From Pseudomonas sp. UBA5706 (GTDB lineage: Bacteria > Pseudomonadota > Gammaproteobacteria > Pseudomonadales > Pseudomonadaceae), in the NCBI RefSeq assembly GCF_002419965.1, contig NZ_DIHC01000062.1:83288-147287 (forward strand): a stretch of DNA of 64,000 nucleotides, read 5' to 3'. The notes beneath the pieces are model-generated. The model was not told where the DNA came from. It did not search any database and saw only the letters and a list, made by a program, of their open reading frames with translations. Both the position numbers and the translations under genes were made by a program. Shown piece after piece: positions 8,630 to 17,661 of this stretch. How positions within the stretch are numbered: the stretch's first letter is position 1; each line of letters begins with the position of its first letter.

Positions 8630-8942
8630 GCGGGATCCCTGCCGAAGGGTGCAATCATTATGCCTTGGCGAACCGTTCAGCGTGGAGCAGCTTTAGGTCG
8701 TGACGGTTGAATTCTTGACTGTCGGGATTTAGGCGGAAGCCGGTTTTGCATCGGTGGAGATTGCTTGAGCGGCCCACGCCCGACCTGATATGGGCAAAAA
8801 AATTACTAAGAATACCAGAATACGCCTAGCTATTTAGTTACGGAGGTGAGATGTTGTTGGCATGTGCGTCCCACCCTGTGTTGTACCCATACCGCACAGG
8901 CATTTGATTTCGTGCTCTTGAAATCCTCAGGGACAAGGAAGT
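8630..8942. other. intergenic stretch between the esterase module and the GGDEF-EAL gene
   Basis: No gene is supported. Minus-strand codons at about 8660-8760 spell a plausible protein C-terminus (RLNPDSQEFNRHDLKLLHAE) with no start, possibly a relic. The last 100 bases should hold the promoter of the gene at 8943. Confidence 0.4.
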
Positions 8943-11047
8943 ATGACCGTTTCTGTATTAATTCTTTGTGGGATTAGCGAAAACGCGACATTTCTTGATC
9001 ATTTTTCGGCTACGGGTAGGCCTTGGCGGCTAAGTTTTTTCAGCACTGCCGCATCGGTGGTAAGTCATTTAGAAAAACAATTAGCCGACGTCATTATCGT
9101 AAGCATGGCTCGCGGACGCTTCAAGGATTTGAGGAAATTCGTTGAGTTTCATGAATTAGTGTCCTTCACGCCTATATTGATGGTTGGAACCGAACTGCAG
9201 AGCAGAGCTGCTAAATTATTCGTAACGTGTGGAGCTCAGGGTTTTGTCCCGGTTGATTCAAAGGACCAACGTATTGGTATCCAAGTTATTCGCGATCTGA
9301 TCTTGGACTTTCGCTTAAAAAGAGAAGTGGAGAGGAGTAACGTACGGGCCGGGGCTACGCTCAATGCGATCAGTGATGGCGTGGTAAGCGTCGATGCCTA
9401 TGGCAATACCGATTTCATCAATCCTGCTGCCGAAGTGCTGACTGGCTGGACCAGCTCCGAAGCTAAAGGACAATCGATTGCCAAGGTGATGTCCATCGAG
9501 ATCGATGACTCCCTTGGGGATGAATCACATCCGGTACATGCAGCTCTACAGACGCGTTCTGCAACGGGTTTAAGTGCGGGTGCAGTACTGATTAAGCGCG
9601 ACGGTACCCGGGTAGATATAGAGGACTCGGTTGCACCGATCATTGACAATCACGGCAATCTTGCAGGCGCCGTAATGGTGTTTCACGACGTCTCGGAAGC
9701 TCGCGCGATGAAGGTGAAAATGACCTATCTGGCCGAGTATGACTACCTCACGCAGTTGCCTAATCGCGTTCTGTTTCAGGATCGCTTGGAGCAAGCGGTG
9801 CGCGCAGCGCAGCGTGATAACCATCGCTTGGCAGTGATGTTCATTGATCTGGACAATTTCAAATACATCAATGATTCACTAGGTCATACTGTAGGCGATC
9901 AGCTTCTATTTGCCGTGGCAGGTGCGATGACCCGAAGCGTTCGGGCTTCGGATACAGTGTGTCGTCAGGGCGGTGACGAGTTCGTGGTGCTCCTGCCAGC
10001 GTTGCAGCTAAATGATAACGTCGAATTTATTGCCAAGAAGATTTTGGAGTCAATCAATGCGGGACACCAGGTCAATCAGACCACGCTTTACATCTCAGCG
10101 AGTATCGGAATAAGTTTTTCCCCTCTGATGCATCTAACGCCGAAGACTTAGTCAAGCATGCAGACACTGCGCTTTACGAGGCTAAAGCTAAGGGACGTAA
10201 TCGCTTTCAATTCTTCCGGCCGACCATGAGTGCTACTGCTGTCGAACGCCAAACCATCGAAGCAGATCTGCGGAACGCCCTTCGTCTTGATCAGTTCACC
10301 CTTTATTATCAGCCTAAAGTGGATCTAAGCAGTGGCCGGATCACTGGTGTAGAGGCATTGCTGCGATGGTGTCATCCGCGAGACGGCACGATTTTGCCCT
10401 CGCGCTTTATCAGTGTTGCCGAGGACAGCAGATTAATCGTTCCAATTGGTAATTGGGTGGTGCGCAATGTTTGCCAACAAATCAAGCGATGGGAAGACCA
10501 AGGGTTCAGAAATTTAAGTGTGGCTGTCAACGTCTCGACTATTGAATTATCGTATACCGGTTATATCGACAATATCCTGTCGATTCTAGAGGAGACAGGT
10601 ATCGCGCGTGGGTCTCTACAGCTTGAGCTCACTGAGAGCGTGCTTATGGCTGACCTGCCAGTGAATCGACAGGCTCTACTGCGTCTCAAAACCGCGGGGC
10701 TCACCCTAGCACTTGACGATTTCGGAACTGGTTATTCCAGCTTGGCTTATCTCACTCAATTGCCCTTTGACGTATTGAAGATCGACCAATCCTTCATCCG
10801 GCATATTAACTTGCGGGCAGATAACGCTGCAGTGGTCGCCGCAATCCTTGCGATGGGTAAAAGTCTGCAGCACTGTGTAGTGGCTGAAGGTATTGAAGAC
10901 GCTTTGGAGTTTGGATTTCTGCAACGTAGTGGCTGCCAAGAAGGACAAGGCTACCTATTCAGCCCTCCTTTGAACGAAACGCAGATGACAATTCTGCTAA
11001 GCTCTGGCAGCGTGACGATACCTTCCGTGCGTGATAGCTATCATTGA
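8943..11047 (+). pseudogene. degenerate receiver-PAS-GGDEF-EAL protein, split by a frameshift
   Basis: Two frames together make one c-di-GMP enzyme of about 700 residues. Part 1 (8943-10151) has a receiver-like fold whose phospho-Asp position is Ser (VIIVSMARG), a PAS domain, and a GGDEF domain with intact RQGGDEF and an upstream RxxD inhibitory site (RASD). Part 2, from about 10120, continues with NAEDLVKHADTALYEAKAKG and an EAL domain that keeps E-A-L, ELTES, LDDFGTGYSS, KIDQSFI and AEGIED. The frame is lost at a T5C4 run (10115-10123), where restoring one base joins the halves. Part 2 could be re-initiated at 10226, giving a stand-alone EAL phosphodiesterase, while part 1 would lose the end of GGDEF. 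Confidence 0.88.
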
Positions 11048-11079
11048 GTTTTAGTAGCAAGCATTTGGTGGCGAAATCA

Positions 11080-11300
11080 AAACGCTGCATGACTGGATGT
11101 TGGCCCAGAGTGACCTGGTGCCCAACGAATCGGCAATAGCCAAAGCCCTGGATTACAGCCTTAAACGCTGGAAACGCTGGATGGCGCTGACGCGTTACCT
11201 GACGACGGGGCTGTGCCCATTGACAACAACTAGGTCGATCATCTGTCTCGGCTCCAGTCACAAATTCAACGTTGCGCTTAGTGCGGCAATAACCGAGTGA
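11080..11300 (+). mobile_element. IS66-family transposase (TnpC) C-terminal remnant
   Basis: The plus strand reads LHDWMLAQSDLVPNESAIAKALDYSLKRW, then MALTRYLTTG, typical of the C-terminal region of IS66 TnpC proteins. The usual N-N-W-x-E-N-x-I-R-P catalytic block that should follow is frame-disrupted. The rest of the element is absent here; the N-terminal TnpC and TnpB pieces of an IS66 element lie at 21.5-22.2 kb. Confidence 0.75.
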
Positions 11301-11379
11301 TCGCGGCAAGCATAACTAACAGAAAAGGATCCAGGCCGGGCCAGGCTGGAACGGTCACCCCATGGTGCCAGGAGCCGTC

Positions 11380-11586
11380 ATGCAGTTAGATCAAGTGAAG
11401 AAGGTCAAGCAGGTCATCGGGGAGGCCGCAGCAAATGCTGCATTGGCTGAAGGATGGGTGTTGATTTCGGCAGTGACGTACAATTCCAGCGTTAGCTCCA
11501 GCGGCGTCAGCGGTGGGGCGTCAGTAACATATGTGCTCGGCAAATCGACCGAGCTAGAGAATTACCCGTCTAAGCTGACGATTTGA
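11380..11586 (+). CDS. small protein with GW...YVLG core
   Basis: A 68-residue product starting MQLDQVKKVKQVIGEAA. The start is set by a strong AGGAG five bases upstream. A helical N-terminus leads into ALAEGWVLISAV, a Ser/Gly-rich strand-turn segment and VTYVLGK. The pattern resembles the small single-domain DUF1737-type proteins (helix, GW, strands, YVLG), but this is a motif-level impression only. It lies alone between the IS66 remnant and the minus-strand cluster. Confidence 0.6.
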   Translation: MQLDQVKKVKQVIGEAAANAALAEGWVLISAVTYNSSVSSSGVSGGASVTYVLGKSTELENYPSKLTI

Positions 11587-11707
11587 AGAACTGAAGAAAC
11601 TGAACGGACTCCTGTAGCCCATCACGCATAAACGGGATTTACGTTAAATTCTGAGACCCCTTCGACAAGTAACCCCGCTGGACTGCTAGTAGCCGGGACG
11701 CTAGGGC

Positions 11708-12316
11708 CTACCTGGTGTAGCGCACGTATACATTTAGCTTGCTAGCACCTACGTCGCCGATACGGGCTAGGCTCGCCAGCATGTCTGGGGTCTGCACATG
11801 ATTAAAACCCAGAACGCAAACCAGTTGCCCCTCCGTCTGAGCCCATTGGTACTCGATAACGCCAGGCAATGCGCTGACAAACACACTTGCTTGAGCCATT
11901 ATTTCTGCAGCTAAATCTGGATCGTCTAGTGGCCAGGTGATTAAGCCCAGAGAGATCGCTGTCCGATTGCTAGCCTTCTGGGACAACATCTGAGCCGCAA
12001 GCCGTTGTCTTCCAATCGTTCTCGGTAAGATGCGTTTGCTCCAGGGACTGTTGTTCGCTCCGGAGATTGCCCGGTATTCGGCTGAGTCGAATATTGCGTA
12101 GTTTTCCAGCGTGTATCGCGCCAGATACCGGGGCCAGCCGTGTATGGCTACCCACCTTTGGCCGTTGATGAAACCAGGCGTGCTGAGCCTTTGGGGAAAA
12201 TGCTCATAGTCGTACCAGTCATTGAATTCCTCCTCCAGGAGCGAGGGGGGCTCCAGTAAAACGAGAAGTAGCGCACCAGACTCCACGTAATGATCGGTTG
12301 ATTTACTAGTAATCAT
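11708..12316 (-). CDS. dimeric alpha/beta-barrel (ferredoxin-like) domain protein
   Basis: A 202-residue protein. The start at 12316 is preceded by GGAGG at seven bases. Two related halves each resemble the dimeric alpha+beta barrel fold found in EthD-like and monooxygenase-type proteins: LLLVLLEPPSLLEEEFNDWYDYEHFPQRL, then PGFINGQRW (first half), and LGLITWPLDD, then GVIEYQWAQ (second half). Such proteins often accompany catabolic genes and act on small hydrophobic substrates; no specific reaction can be assigned. It sits at the distal end of the catabolic block, on the same strand. Confidence 0.7.
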   Translation of the reverse strand: MITSKSTDHYVESGALLLVLLEPPSLLEEEFNDWYDYEHFPQRLSTPGFINGQRWVAIHGWPRYLARYTLENYAIFDSAEYRAISGANNSPWSKRILPRTIGRQRLAAQMLSQKASNRTAISLGLITWPLDDPDLAAEIMAQASVFVSALPGVIEYQWAQTEGQLVCVLGFNHVQTPDMLASLARIGDVGASKLNVYVRYTR

Positions 12317-12441
12317 CGTAGACCTCCGTTGGATCACTAGCTGATGAGGGCCATTGAGTTCGCATTGCCCGATCATGCGGATGAACAGGCAAAGCTTTTC
12401 AATGGATCTTCAGAGCTTGCTCTGAGCCGACTAGCTGGACC

Positions 12442-13322
12442 TTATTTTTGGCCATACACCCGGTGAGCAAAGGAGGTGATCGCATCGGCCATTTCTCGTG
12501 GCCGCTCTGGAGCCATTGCATGCCCAGCGCCTTTGATAACGACGTGCTCGACCCTGTCACCCAGCATGGGCTTCAGGATATTGCGCAAAACAACTGCGTC
12601 TTTCTCGCCCTGCAGGTCGAGGATAGGAACAACCTTGCCGCCAGACCAGTAGCTTTCGACGGGCGTGGTGTCGCGAGCATGGTCCTGAGCCTTGTGCGTA
12701 GCGTCATACCATCCAGGCAGCCATGCCCGAACGTCATTGCCCGGAGCAAAGAAAGCTTCTTGCAGATACTCAATGCGCTTAGCCTCCGGCAGCGAGTAAT
12801 CGCTCGCTCCCTTGATGGCCTCGACCATGCGGCCATAAGGCTTTTCAGACGATCCAGGAGGCAATTTCCCGATCGACGCAGAGGCGAGCACAATACCTTT
12901 CACAAGATCCGGCCTATCAACGGCTAGAACGCGCGCAGGCTGGCTCCCCCAAGCGTGCCCCACGATGATAGCCGGCCCACTTTTTTCGTGGTCCATGACC
13001 AACGCAACGTCAGCAGCGAAATCGTGAAGGGTAGGGGGCTCCATAGGCGCTTTACTGCCATTAACGCCTCTCGGTTCGGGACGGATGACGCGGTACCCAT
13101 CCTTGGCAAGGTAACGTGCGACCTCATCATAGTCATGGGCTCCACGACCCTTGGAAGGCAAAATCACGATCAAGGGCCCTTGGCCTGATCGAGAGCCTCG
13201 ATATGCACATTGCCAGCTTCAGCCGTAATGGTGCGAACAGCTGCATCGGTGGCAAACGCGGGGTTATTCAAGGCAGCGATGCCGGTAAGAAATAGCGAAG
13301 GCAGAACATATTTGGCGTACAT
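12442..13322 (-). pseudogene. secreted alpha/beta hydrolase, frameshifted paralogue of 13967-14845
   Basis: The main frame (12442 to about 13173) gives an alpha/beta hydrolase lacking its N-terminus: LPSKGRGAHDYDEVARYL, VGHAWGSQPAR, LDLQGEKDAV and GAGHAMAPERP. The missing start (MYAKYVLPSLFLTG signal peptide, then NVHIEALDQAKGP) lies in another frame ending at 13170. Adding one base at the GGGCCC run (13174-13179) joins them into a protein of about 290 residues colinear with its neighbour. Like that neighbour it has Ala in the nucleophile elbow (G-H-A-W-G). It may be a pseudogene or a sequencing error. Confidence 0.75.
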
Positions 13323-13405
13323 ACAGAGCTTTTTATAGTTGTTAGTTGGATAGCCATCTGCAGGCAGGCTCCGATACCCATGCTCGTACTTCAAATACCA
13401 ATTTC

Positions 13406-13831
13406 TCATGCCAGTCCATGCCGCCCGGGCATAGAACCCCCATCTTTTTTCAGCTTGCTCGGGATCTCCGCTCCATGCCGCGGTGTTATGGATAGCCATG
13501 GGAATTCGGTCTTGGCGACGCTGCCTCCCGTTCCCATATTCTCTTGGAAACCACTATAAAAATAATCGGACAGCCATGACGAACCTGACGACGCAAGAAA
13601 TCTTCGATCGTGAAGCCCTTGCGCTGCGTACTTGCTCACCCTCACCCCGTCTTCGGTGAGCTGGTAGGCATGGCCTCGGCGGTCTACAAGTTTCATATTC
13701 AATGAAGTCTCGAGTGCCGCTATCCGGCGAGCCACAGTGGCATGCTCGACTCCTAGCAATCGGGCCGCAGCTGCCAGCGAACCTACTCGGGCAAACGCAG
13801 AGAAAAAACGCAGGCTGTCCCAATCGATCAT
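13406..13831 (-). pseudogene. truncated LysR-family regulator (N-terminal HTH only)
   Basis: Residues 1-70 are a canonical LysR winged helix-turn-helix: SLRFFSAFARVGSLAAAARLLGVEHATVARRIAALE, ending LVDRRGHAYQLTEDG. After about residue 73 the LysR match stops and the frame runs through unrelated sequence, so the effector domain is lost. It lies between the frameshifted hydrolase and its intact paralogue, which suggests a deletion or insertion event between the two. Downstream minus-strand sequence at 13340-13499 (RRWGFYARAAWTGMRNWY-like) may be another gene scrap; I cannot name it. Confidence 0.7.
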
Positions 13832-13923
13832 GTCGTACTCATTCCAGTGAAACCAGCCGGGAACTGACGAGTTAAGGCCAAGCTAACCGGTATCCAGACA
13901 AAAGCTTTCGCGTTGCTGAAAGT

Positions 13924-13951
13924 AAAACAGGCGCCCTTGGGCGCCTGTTTT
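13924..13951. terminator. bidirectional intrinsic terminator
   Basis: AAAACAGGCGCCC and its exact reverse complement separated by TT, giving a 13-bp stem with A/T runs on both sides. It lies 15 bp past the stop of the hydrolase at 13967 and closes the seven-gene minus-strand operon. Confidence 0.9.
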
Positions 13952-13966
13952 GATTACTCCGCGACC

Positions 13967-14845
13967 TTAACGTGCGTATTGGGCCTTCGCAAATGCTGCG
14001 ATGGCGTCAGCCATCGCCTTTGGCTGCTCAGGAGCCATCGCATGTCCTGCATTTTTCAGCACCACAACTTGGACTCGATCACCCAACATGCTCTTGAGTA
14101 CACCTGAAAAGCGTCTTGGTGCCACTGTGTCGGCTTCGCCTTGCAGGTCCAGAATCGGTGCCTTGCCAGCCGCAAAGTAGTCGTCGACAGGCGTTGTATT
14201 GCGCGCATGGGACTCGGCGTCATGGGTTGCTTCGTGCCAGCCATCAAGCCACACAGATGGGTCATTACCCGGCGCGAAGAATGCCTTTTTTAGATAAACG
14301 AGACGCTGTTCTTTGCTCAGAGAAAGATCGCCGGCCCCATCGATGGCTTGGCGCATTTCGGCGTTGATAGGTTTTTCGGTCGACCCAGGTGGCACCTTAC
14401 CTGCCGATGCAGCTGCCATCACAACCCCGCGAACAAGGTCAGGACGATCGGCAGCGAGCATTCGTGCTGCAAAATTACCCCAGGCGTGTCCGACGACCAC
14501 TATAGGTCCTTTGTTTTCATGCTCGACGACCGCCGCCACATCTCGGGCAAAGTCATGAACCGACAGGTTTTCCATCGGGCCTTTGCTTTTCCCAATACCG
14601 CGGGGCTCTGGTCTGACGACACGGAAGCCATCTTCCTGAAGATATTGAGCAACCTTGTCGTAGTCGCGCCCTGACCTTCCGAGGGAAGGGAGCATGACGA
14701 CGACAGGCCCGGTTCCCTGGGAGTTAACCTCGATCTGCACATTGTCGTAACGGACAATTTCGTGCTCAAGCTGTGCGTCGGCAAAAGCAAATCCCACCGC
14801 CAGGCTGAGCGATGCGCCTACAAAAAAACGGGAGACCATGTTCAT
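13967..14845 (-). CDS. secreted alpha/beta hydrolase with non-canonical nucleophile elbow
   Basis: A 292-residue protein with a Sec signal peptide (MNMVSRFFVGASLSLAVGFA, cleavage near FADA). The alpha/beta-hydrolase core is present: MLPSLGRSGRDYDKVAQYL, the elbow VVVGHAWGNFAAR, the acid block LDLQGEADTV and the His block NAGHAMAPEQP. The expected nucleophile in G-x-Nuc-x-G is Ala rather than Ser, Asp or Cys. Enzyme activity by the usual mechanism is therefore doubtful, although Asp and His are kept. Its start overlaps the stop of the binding protein upstream by four bases, so it is the last gene of the operon running down from 20398. Confidence 0.85.
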   Translation of the reverse strand: MNMVSRFFVGASLSLAVGFAFADAQLEHEIVRYDNVQIEVNSQGTGPVVVMLPSLGRSGRDYDKVAQYLQEDGFRVVRPEPRGIGKSKGPMENLSVHDFARDVAAVVEHENKGPIVVVGHAWGNFAARMLAADRPDLVRGVVMAAASAGKVPPGSTEKPINAEMRQAIDGAGDLSLSKEQRLVYLKKAFFAPGNDPSVWLDGWHEATHDAESHARNTTPVDDYFAAGKAPILDLQGEADTVAPRRFSGVLKSMLGDRVQVVVLKNAGHAMAPEQPKAMADAIAAFAKAQYAR

Positions 14846-15654
14846 TGTTTAGCTCCTTGATTAGACGAATTCTGTACGGGCTCCAGCCCGCTTTCCGTTA
14901 GCAATTGGTGGGCAGCAGGACTGGCGAGAAACTCAACAAATTCTCGGGCCACGACGGCATTTGAGGTCTGCGATGCGACTGTCGCGCAAAAACGACTGAC
15001 TTTCTGAACCTCCTTGGGCAGCGGTCCCAGGTAATCCACGCCTGGTGTCACTTTCAGCTCACTGACTTGCTGCATGCCGATGTCGGCCTCCCCACGGGCC
15101 AGTGCAGTGCCCACAAGCTCCTTGCCTTGAACCTCCAGGGTTTTGCCCTTGAGCTGTTCGGCGATTCCCAAGCGTTGGAATAGCTCCGAGCGAATGAAGA
15201 CGCCACTCGCACCTTGTGAATAGGCGACTTTGTCCGCCGCCAGTAAGGCCGCTTTGAGTGCTGCCACTGTGGAGATGTCCGGGTGTGCGTGCCCGTGGGG
15301 AACGCCTACGCCAATCGGAGAATCGGCGATATCGCGCCGCGTGGTCAGGTCGAATGCGCCTGACGGAGCGAGCAGGTCGAGGGTCTCGCTCGCCATGATT
15401 GCCAAGTCCATGGGTTCATGGTGCTTGATGCGCTGTGGAATGGATTCGGGAGATTTGCCCATCGAAGGTCCCCAGCTGATCGCCAACGTATTACCGCTGG
15501 CTTTTTCATAAGCGGGCTGCAGATGTGCCATGGCGCCTTTGAGTGCGCCGCTAGCGATGACCTTCAGTTCTGCTGCATCGACGAGTTGTGAAAACGTCAG
15601 CAACCCAACCAGACTGGTCGAGAGTATCAAAGGGGTATTTCTTGTTTTTATCAC
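14842..15654 (-). CDS. periplasmic solute-binding protein, ModA-like
   Basis: A 270-residue protein with a signal peptide (MIKTRNTPLILSTSLVGLL). The body matches the molybdate/tungstate-type binding-protein fold: ELKVIASGALKGAMAHLQPAYEKASG at the N-terminus, IGVGVPHGHAHPDIST in the middle, QGKELVGTALARGEADIGM, and FVEFLASPAAHQLLTESGLEP at the end. No ABC permease or ATPase is nearby. In catabolic operons such orphan members may bind organic acids rather than oxyanions; that is inference. It overlaps the next gene by four bases (ATGA). Confidence 0.85.
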   Translation of the reverse strand: MIKTRNTPLILSTSLVGLLTFSQLVDAAELKVIASGALKGAMAHLQPAYEKASGNTLAISWGPSMGKSPESIPQRIKHHEPMDLAIMASETLDLLAPSGAFDLTTRRDIADSPIGVGVPHGHAHPDISTVAALKAALLAADKVAYSQGASGVFIRSELFQRLGIAEQLKGKTLEVQGKELVGTALARGEADIGMQQVSELKVTPGVDYLGPLPKEVQKVSRFCATVASQTSNAVVAREFVEFLASPAAHQLLTESGLEPVQNSSNQGAKQ

Positions 15655-15679
15655 AGGGCCACCTTTCCTAGAGCGCGTC

Positions 15680-16615
15680 TCAGACGCCGCGCGTGTTTAC
15701 GAACAGTGAGTACAGAGAAGTTGTTGAAGTCATCAACAGACGGTTGCCGCGGGGACCACTGAAGCAGAGGTTTGCGCAGCGCTCGGGCAAGTCGATATGC
15801 CCAATGGTTGTGCCATCGGCAGCGAATATTCTTACCCCGTCCAGCCCCGGCTCCTCAGACCCCCAGCCGCACCAGAGATTGCCATCGACATCTACCCGCA
15901 AGCCGTCTGGTAAACCTGTGCCTGCATCAATCAGATGACGCCGGTTTTCCAGGCAGCCGTCCTGATTGACGCTGTAGGCGACGATCCTGCGCGGACGTGC
16001 TCTGGATTCGACGAGATAGAAGTTTTTTTCATCAGGGGAAAATGCCAGTCCGTTGGGACCTTCAAGGTCCCGGGCTACGCAGTGCAAGGTGCCGTCCGGG
16101 TCCCGGCGATACACATTTGCCGGCAGTGACGGCGACCCTTGGCGCCCCATGTAATCGCTGACCAGGCCGAACGGCGGATCGGTAAACCAGACGCTGTCGT
16201 CTGACTTCACCACGATGTCATTAGGCGAATTAAGGGGCATTCCCTCAAATCGGTCGGCTAGGACAGTAACCGAGCCGTCGTACTCCGTACGAGTGATGCT
16301 CCTTGCGCCGTGTTCGCATACCAACAACCGACCCTGGCGATCACGTGTCAGGCCGTTGGCCTGATTAGATGGCTGGCGAAACACGCCCAGCGTGCCGTTA
16401 GCCTCATCCCAGCGCATGATTCGATCGTTCGGTAAATCTGTGAACAGCAGATAGCGTCCATCACCGAACCAGGCGGGACCTTCAGCCCAGCGCAGGCCGG
16501 TCGCCAGGCGTTCGACCTTGGCGTGGGCAAGTCGGTAGTGCGCGAAACGCGGATCCAGCACTTTGACGGCGGGATCGGGCACACGGGTACTCGGACGCCA
16601 TTCTAGATCGTTCAT
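15680..16615 (-). CDS. SMP-30/gluconolactonase-family lactonase
   Basis: The start at 16615 (MNDLEWRPSTRV) follows GGAGT at six bases and gives 311 residues. Six-bladed propeller signatures are clear: LRWAEGPAWFGDGRYLLFTDLPNDRIMRWD, the NSPNDIVVKSDDSVWFTDPPFG metal-site block, NGLAFSPDEKNFYLVES, and PDGLRVDVDGNLWCGWG. The family hydrolyses sugar lactones or other lactones with a bound divalent metal. There is no signal peptide from this start. Next to a carboxymuconolactone-decarboxylase-like protein and a LigI-type amidohydrolase it suggests ring-cleavage or sugar-lactone catabolism. Confidence 0.9.
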   Translation of the reverse strand: MNDLEWRPSTRVPDPAVKVLDPRFAHYRLAHAKVERLATGLRWAEGPAWFGDGRYLLFTDLPNDRIMRWDEANGTLGVFRQPSNQANGLTRDRQGRLLVCEHGARSITRTEYDGSVTVLADRFEGMPLNSPNDIVVKSDDSVWFTDPPFGLVSDYMGRQGSPSLPANVYRRDPDGTLHCVARDLEGPNGLAFSPDEKNFYLVESRARPRRIVAYSVNQDGCLENRRHLIDAGTGLPDGLRVDVDGNLWCGWGSEEPGLDGVRIFAADGTTIGHIDLPERCANLCFSGPRGNRLLMTSTTSLYSLFVNTRGV

Positions 16616-16652
16616 GGTTGACTCCAGATCAGGCCGATTTGCAGACGGCTTG

Positions 16653-17597
16653 TCAGCCATAGAGGCGGGTCGGATTGTCGACAAGCACTGCTTTTTGCAG
16701 CGCGGAGTTGCCGCAAACCTGCTCGATGAACTCAAGAAGCTGAGCATCGTTGGGCGTTGGGCCCTTGATATTCGGGTGCGGCCAATCGGAACCCCAGATG
16801 GCTCGTTCCGGTGCGCACTCGAGCAACTGGCGAACCTTATCCAGCGCGTCTGGCCACGGTCCTGGCTGGCCCTGCATGGCGCGGTCTATGCCCGATAACT
16901 TAATCCAGCGATCGGGACGCTTGAGTTGCTCTTGCAGTGCTGCAAACGCGCTGGTGTCCGTCGGCTGGGTGAAGTCCGGCCGGGCCATGTGATCGATCAC
17001 CAATGGTGTTTTGAGGTTCTGCCATTGCTGCAGGAACGGGAGCAGCGTGGTGAGCTCACCATGCACCAGCACATGCCAGCCCAACGGCGCGACACGCTCG
17101 GCCAGATGACGTAATTTTTCAGGATCACGGGCGCCGGGAAGATGGCCCATCAGGTTGAATCGGATGCCCCGTAACCCACCCTCATGGAGCCTCTGCAGCT
17201 CAGCATCGGAGGTGTTTTCGTCGATCAAACCGACGCCTCTGTAGCGCCCTTTGCTCTCGGCAATCGCAGAAAGAATCGCAGAGTGGTCTGTCCCGTAGGG
17301 CGCCGCCTGCACCAACACTCCACGACTGATCCCCAGCTTTTCGTGCAGCGCCAATAGATTCGCGAAAGGCGCCGGATCAGGCGTATATGCCGCATTAGCC
17401 GGAAGAGGGAAGCGGTCCCACGGTCCATAAATATGGGTGTGACAGTCCCAGAGAGCAGTTGCTGTAGATGGGCTGGGCATAGTCGCTCCGGAAGTCTGGG
17501 TGAACGCGCCACCGAGAAGGCTGACTCCGGCGGCGGCTGTTGCTGTTTGTTTGATAAAAAGGCGTCGGGACGCCTGAAAGCTGGACCAGTCAGCCAT
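16653..17597 (-). CDS. amidohydrolase (2-pyrone-4,6-dicarboxylate hydrolase/LigI-like), Tat-exported
   Basis: A TIM-barrel hydrolase of the amidohydrolase_2 family, 314 residues from the chosen start (MADWSSFQASRR). The N-terminus carries SRRLFIK plus a hydrophobic stretch, which fits a twin-arginine signal. Metal and substrate motifs: DCHTHIYGP (HxH), VHGE, IDHMARPD and WGSDWPHPN. Relatives hydrolyse lactones such as 2-pyrone-4,6-dicarboxylate. An upstream ATG at 17630 is possible but would push the Tat motif inward. It sits between the lactonase and the SDR. Confidence 0.87.
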   Translation of the reverse strand: MADWSSFQASRRLFIKQTATAAAGVSLLGGAFTQTSGATMPSPSTATALWDCHTHIYGPWDRFPLPANAAYTPDPAPFANLLALHEKLGISRGVLVQAAPYGTDHSAILSAIAESKGRYRGVGLIDENTSDAELQRLHEGGLRGIRFNLMGHLPGARDPEKLRHLAERVAPLGWHVLVHGELTTLLPFLQQWQNLKTPLVIDHMARPDFTQPTDTSAFAALQEQLKRPDRWIKLSGIDRAMQGQPGPWPDALDKVRQLLECAPERAIWGSDWPHPNIKGPTPNDAQLLEFIEQVCGNSALQKAVLVDNPTRLYG

Positions 17598-17661
17598 GGT
17601 GGAGTGCTCTGATTTTTGTTGGATGAGCATGGCAAGCCTGGTTAAGGGCCACGCCCGGGCT

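Noticed and set aside
8660..8760. Minus-strand C-terminal peptide reading RLNPDSQEFNRHDLKLLHAE
   Set aside because: Looks protein-like but has no start and no identified parent; too short to call.
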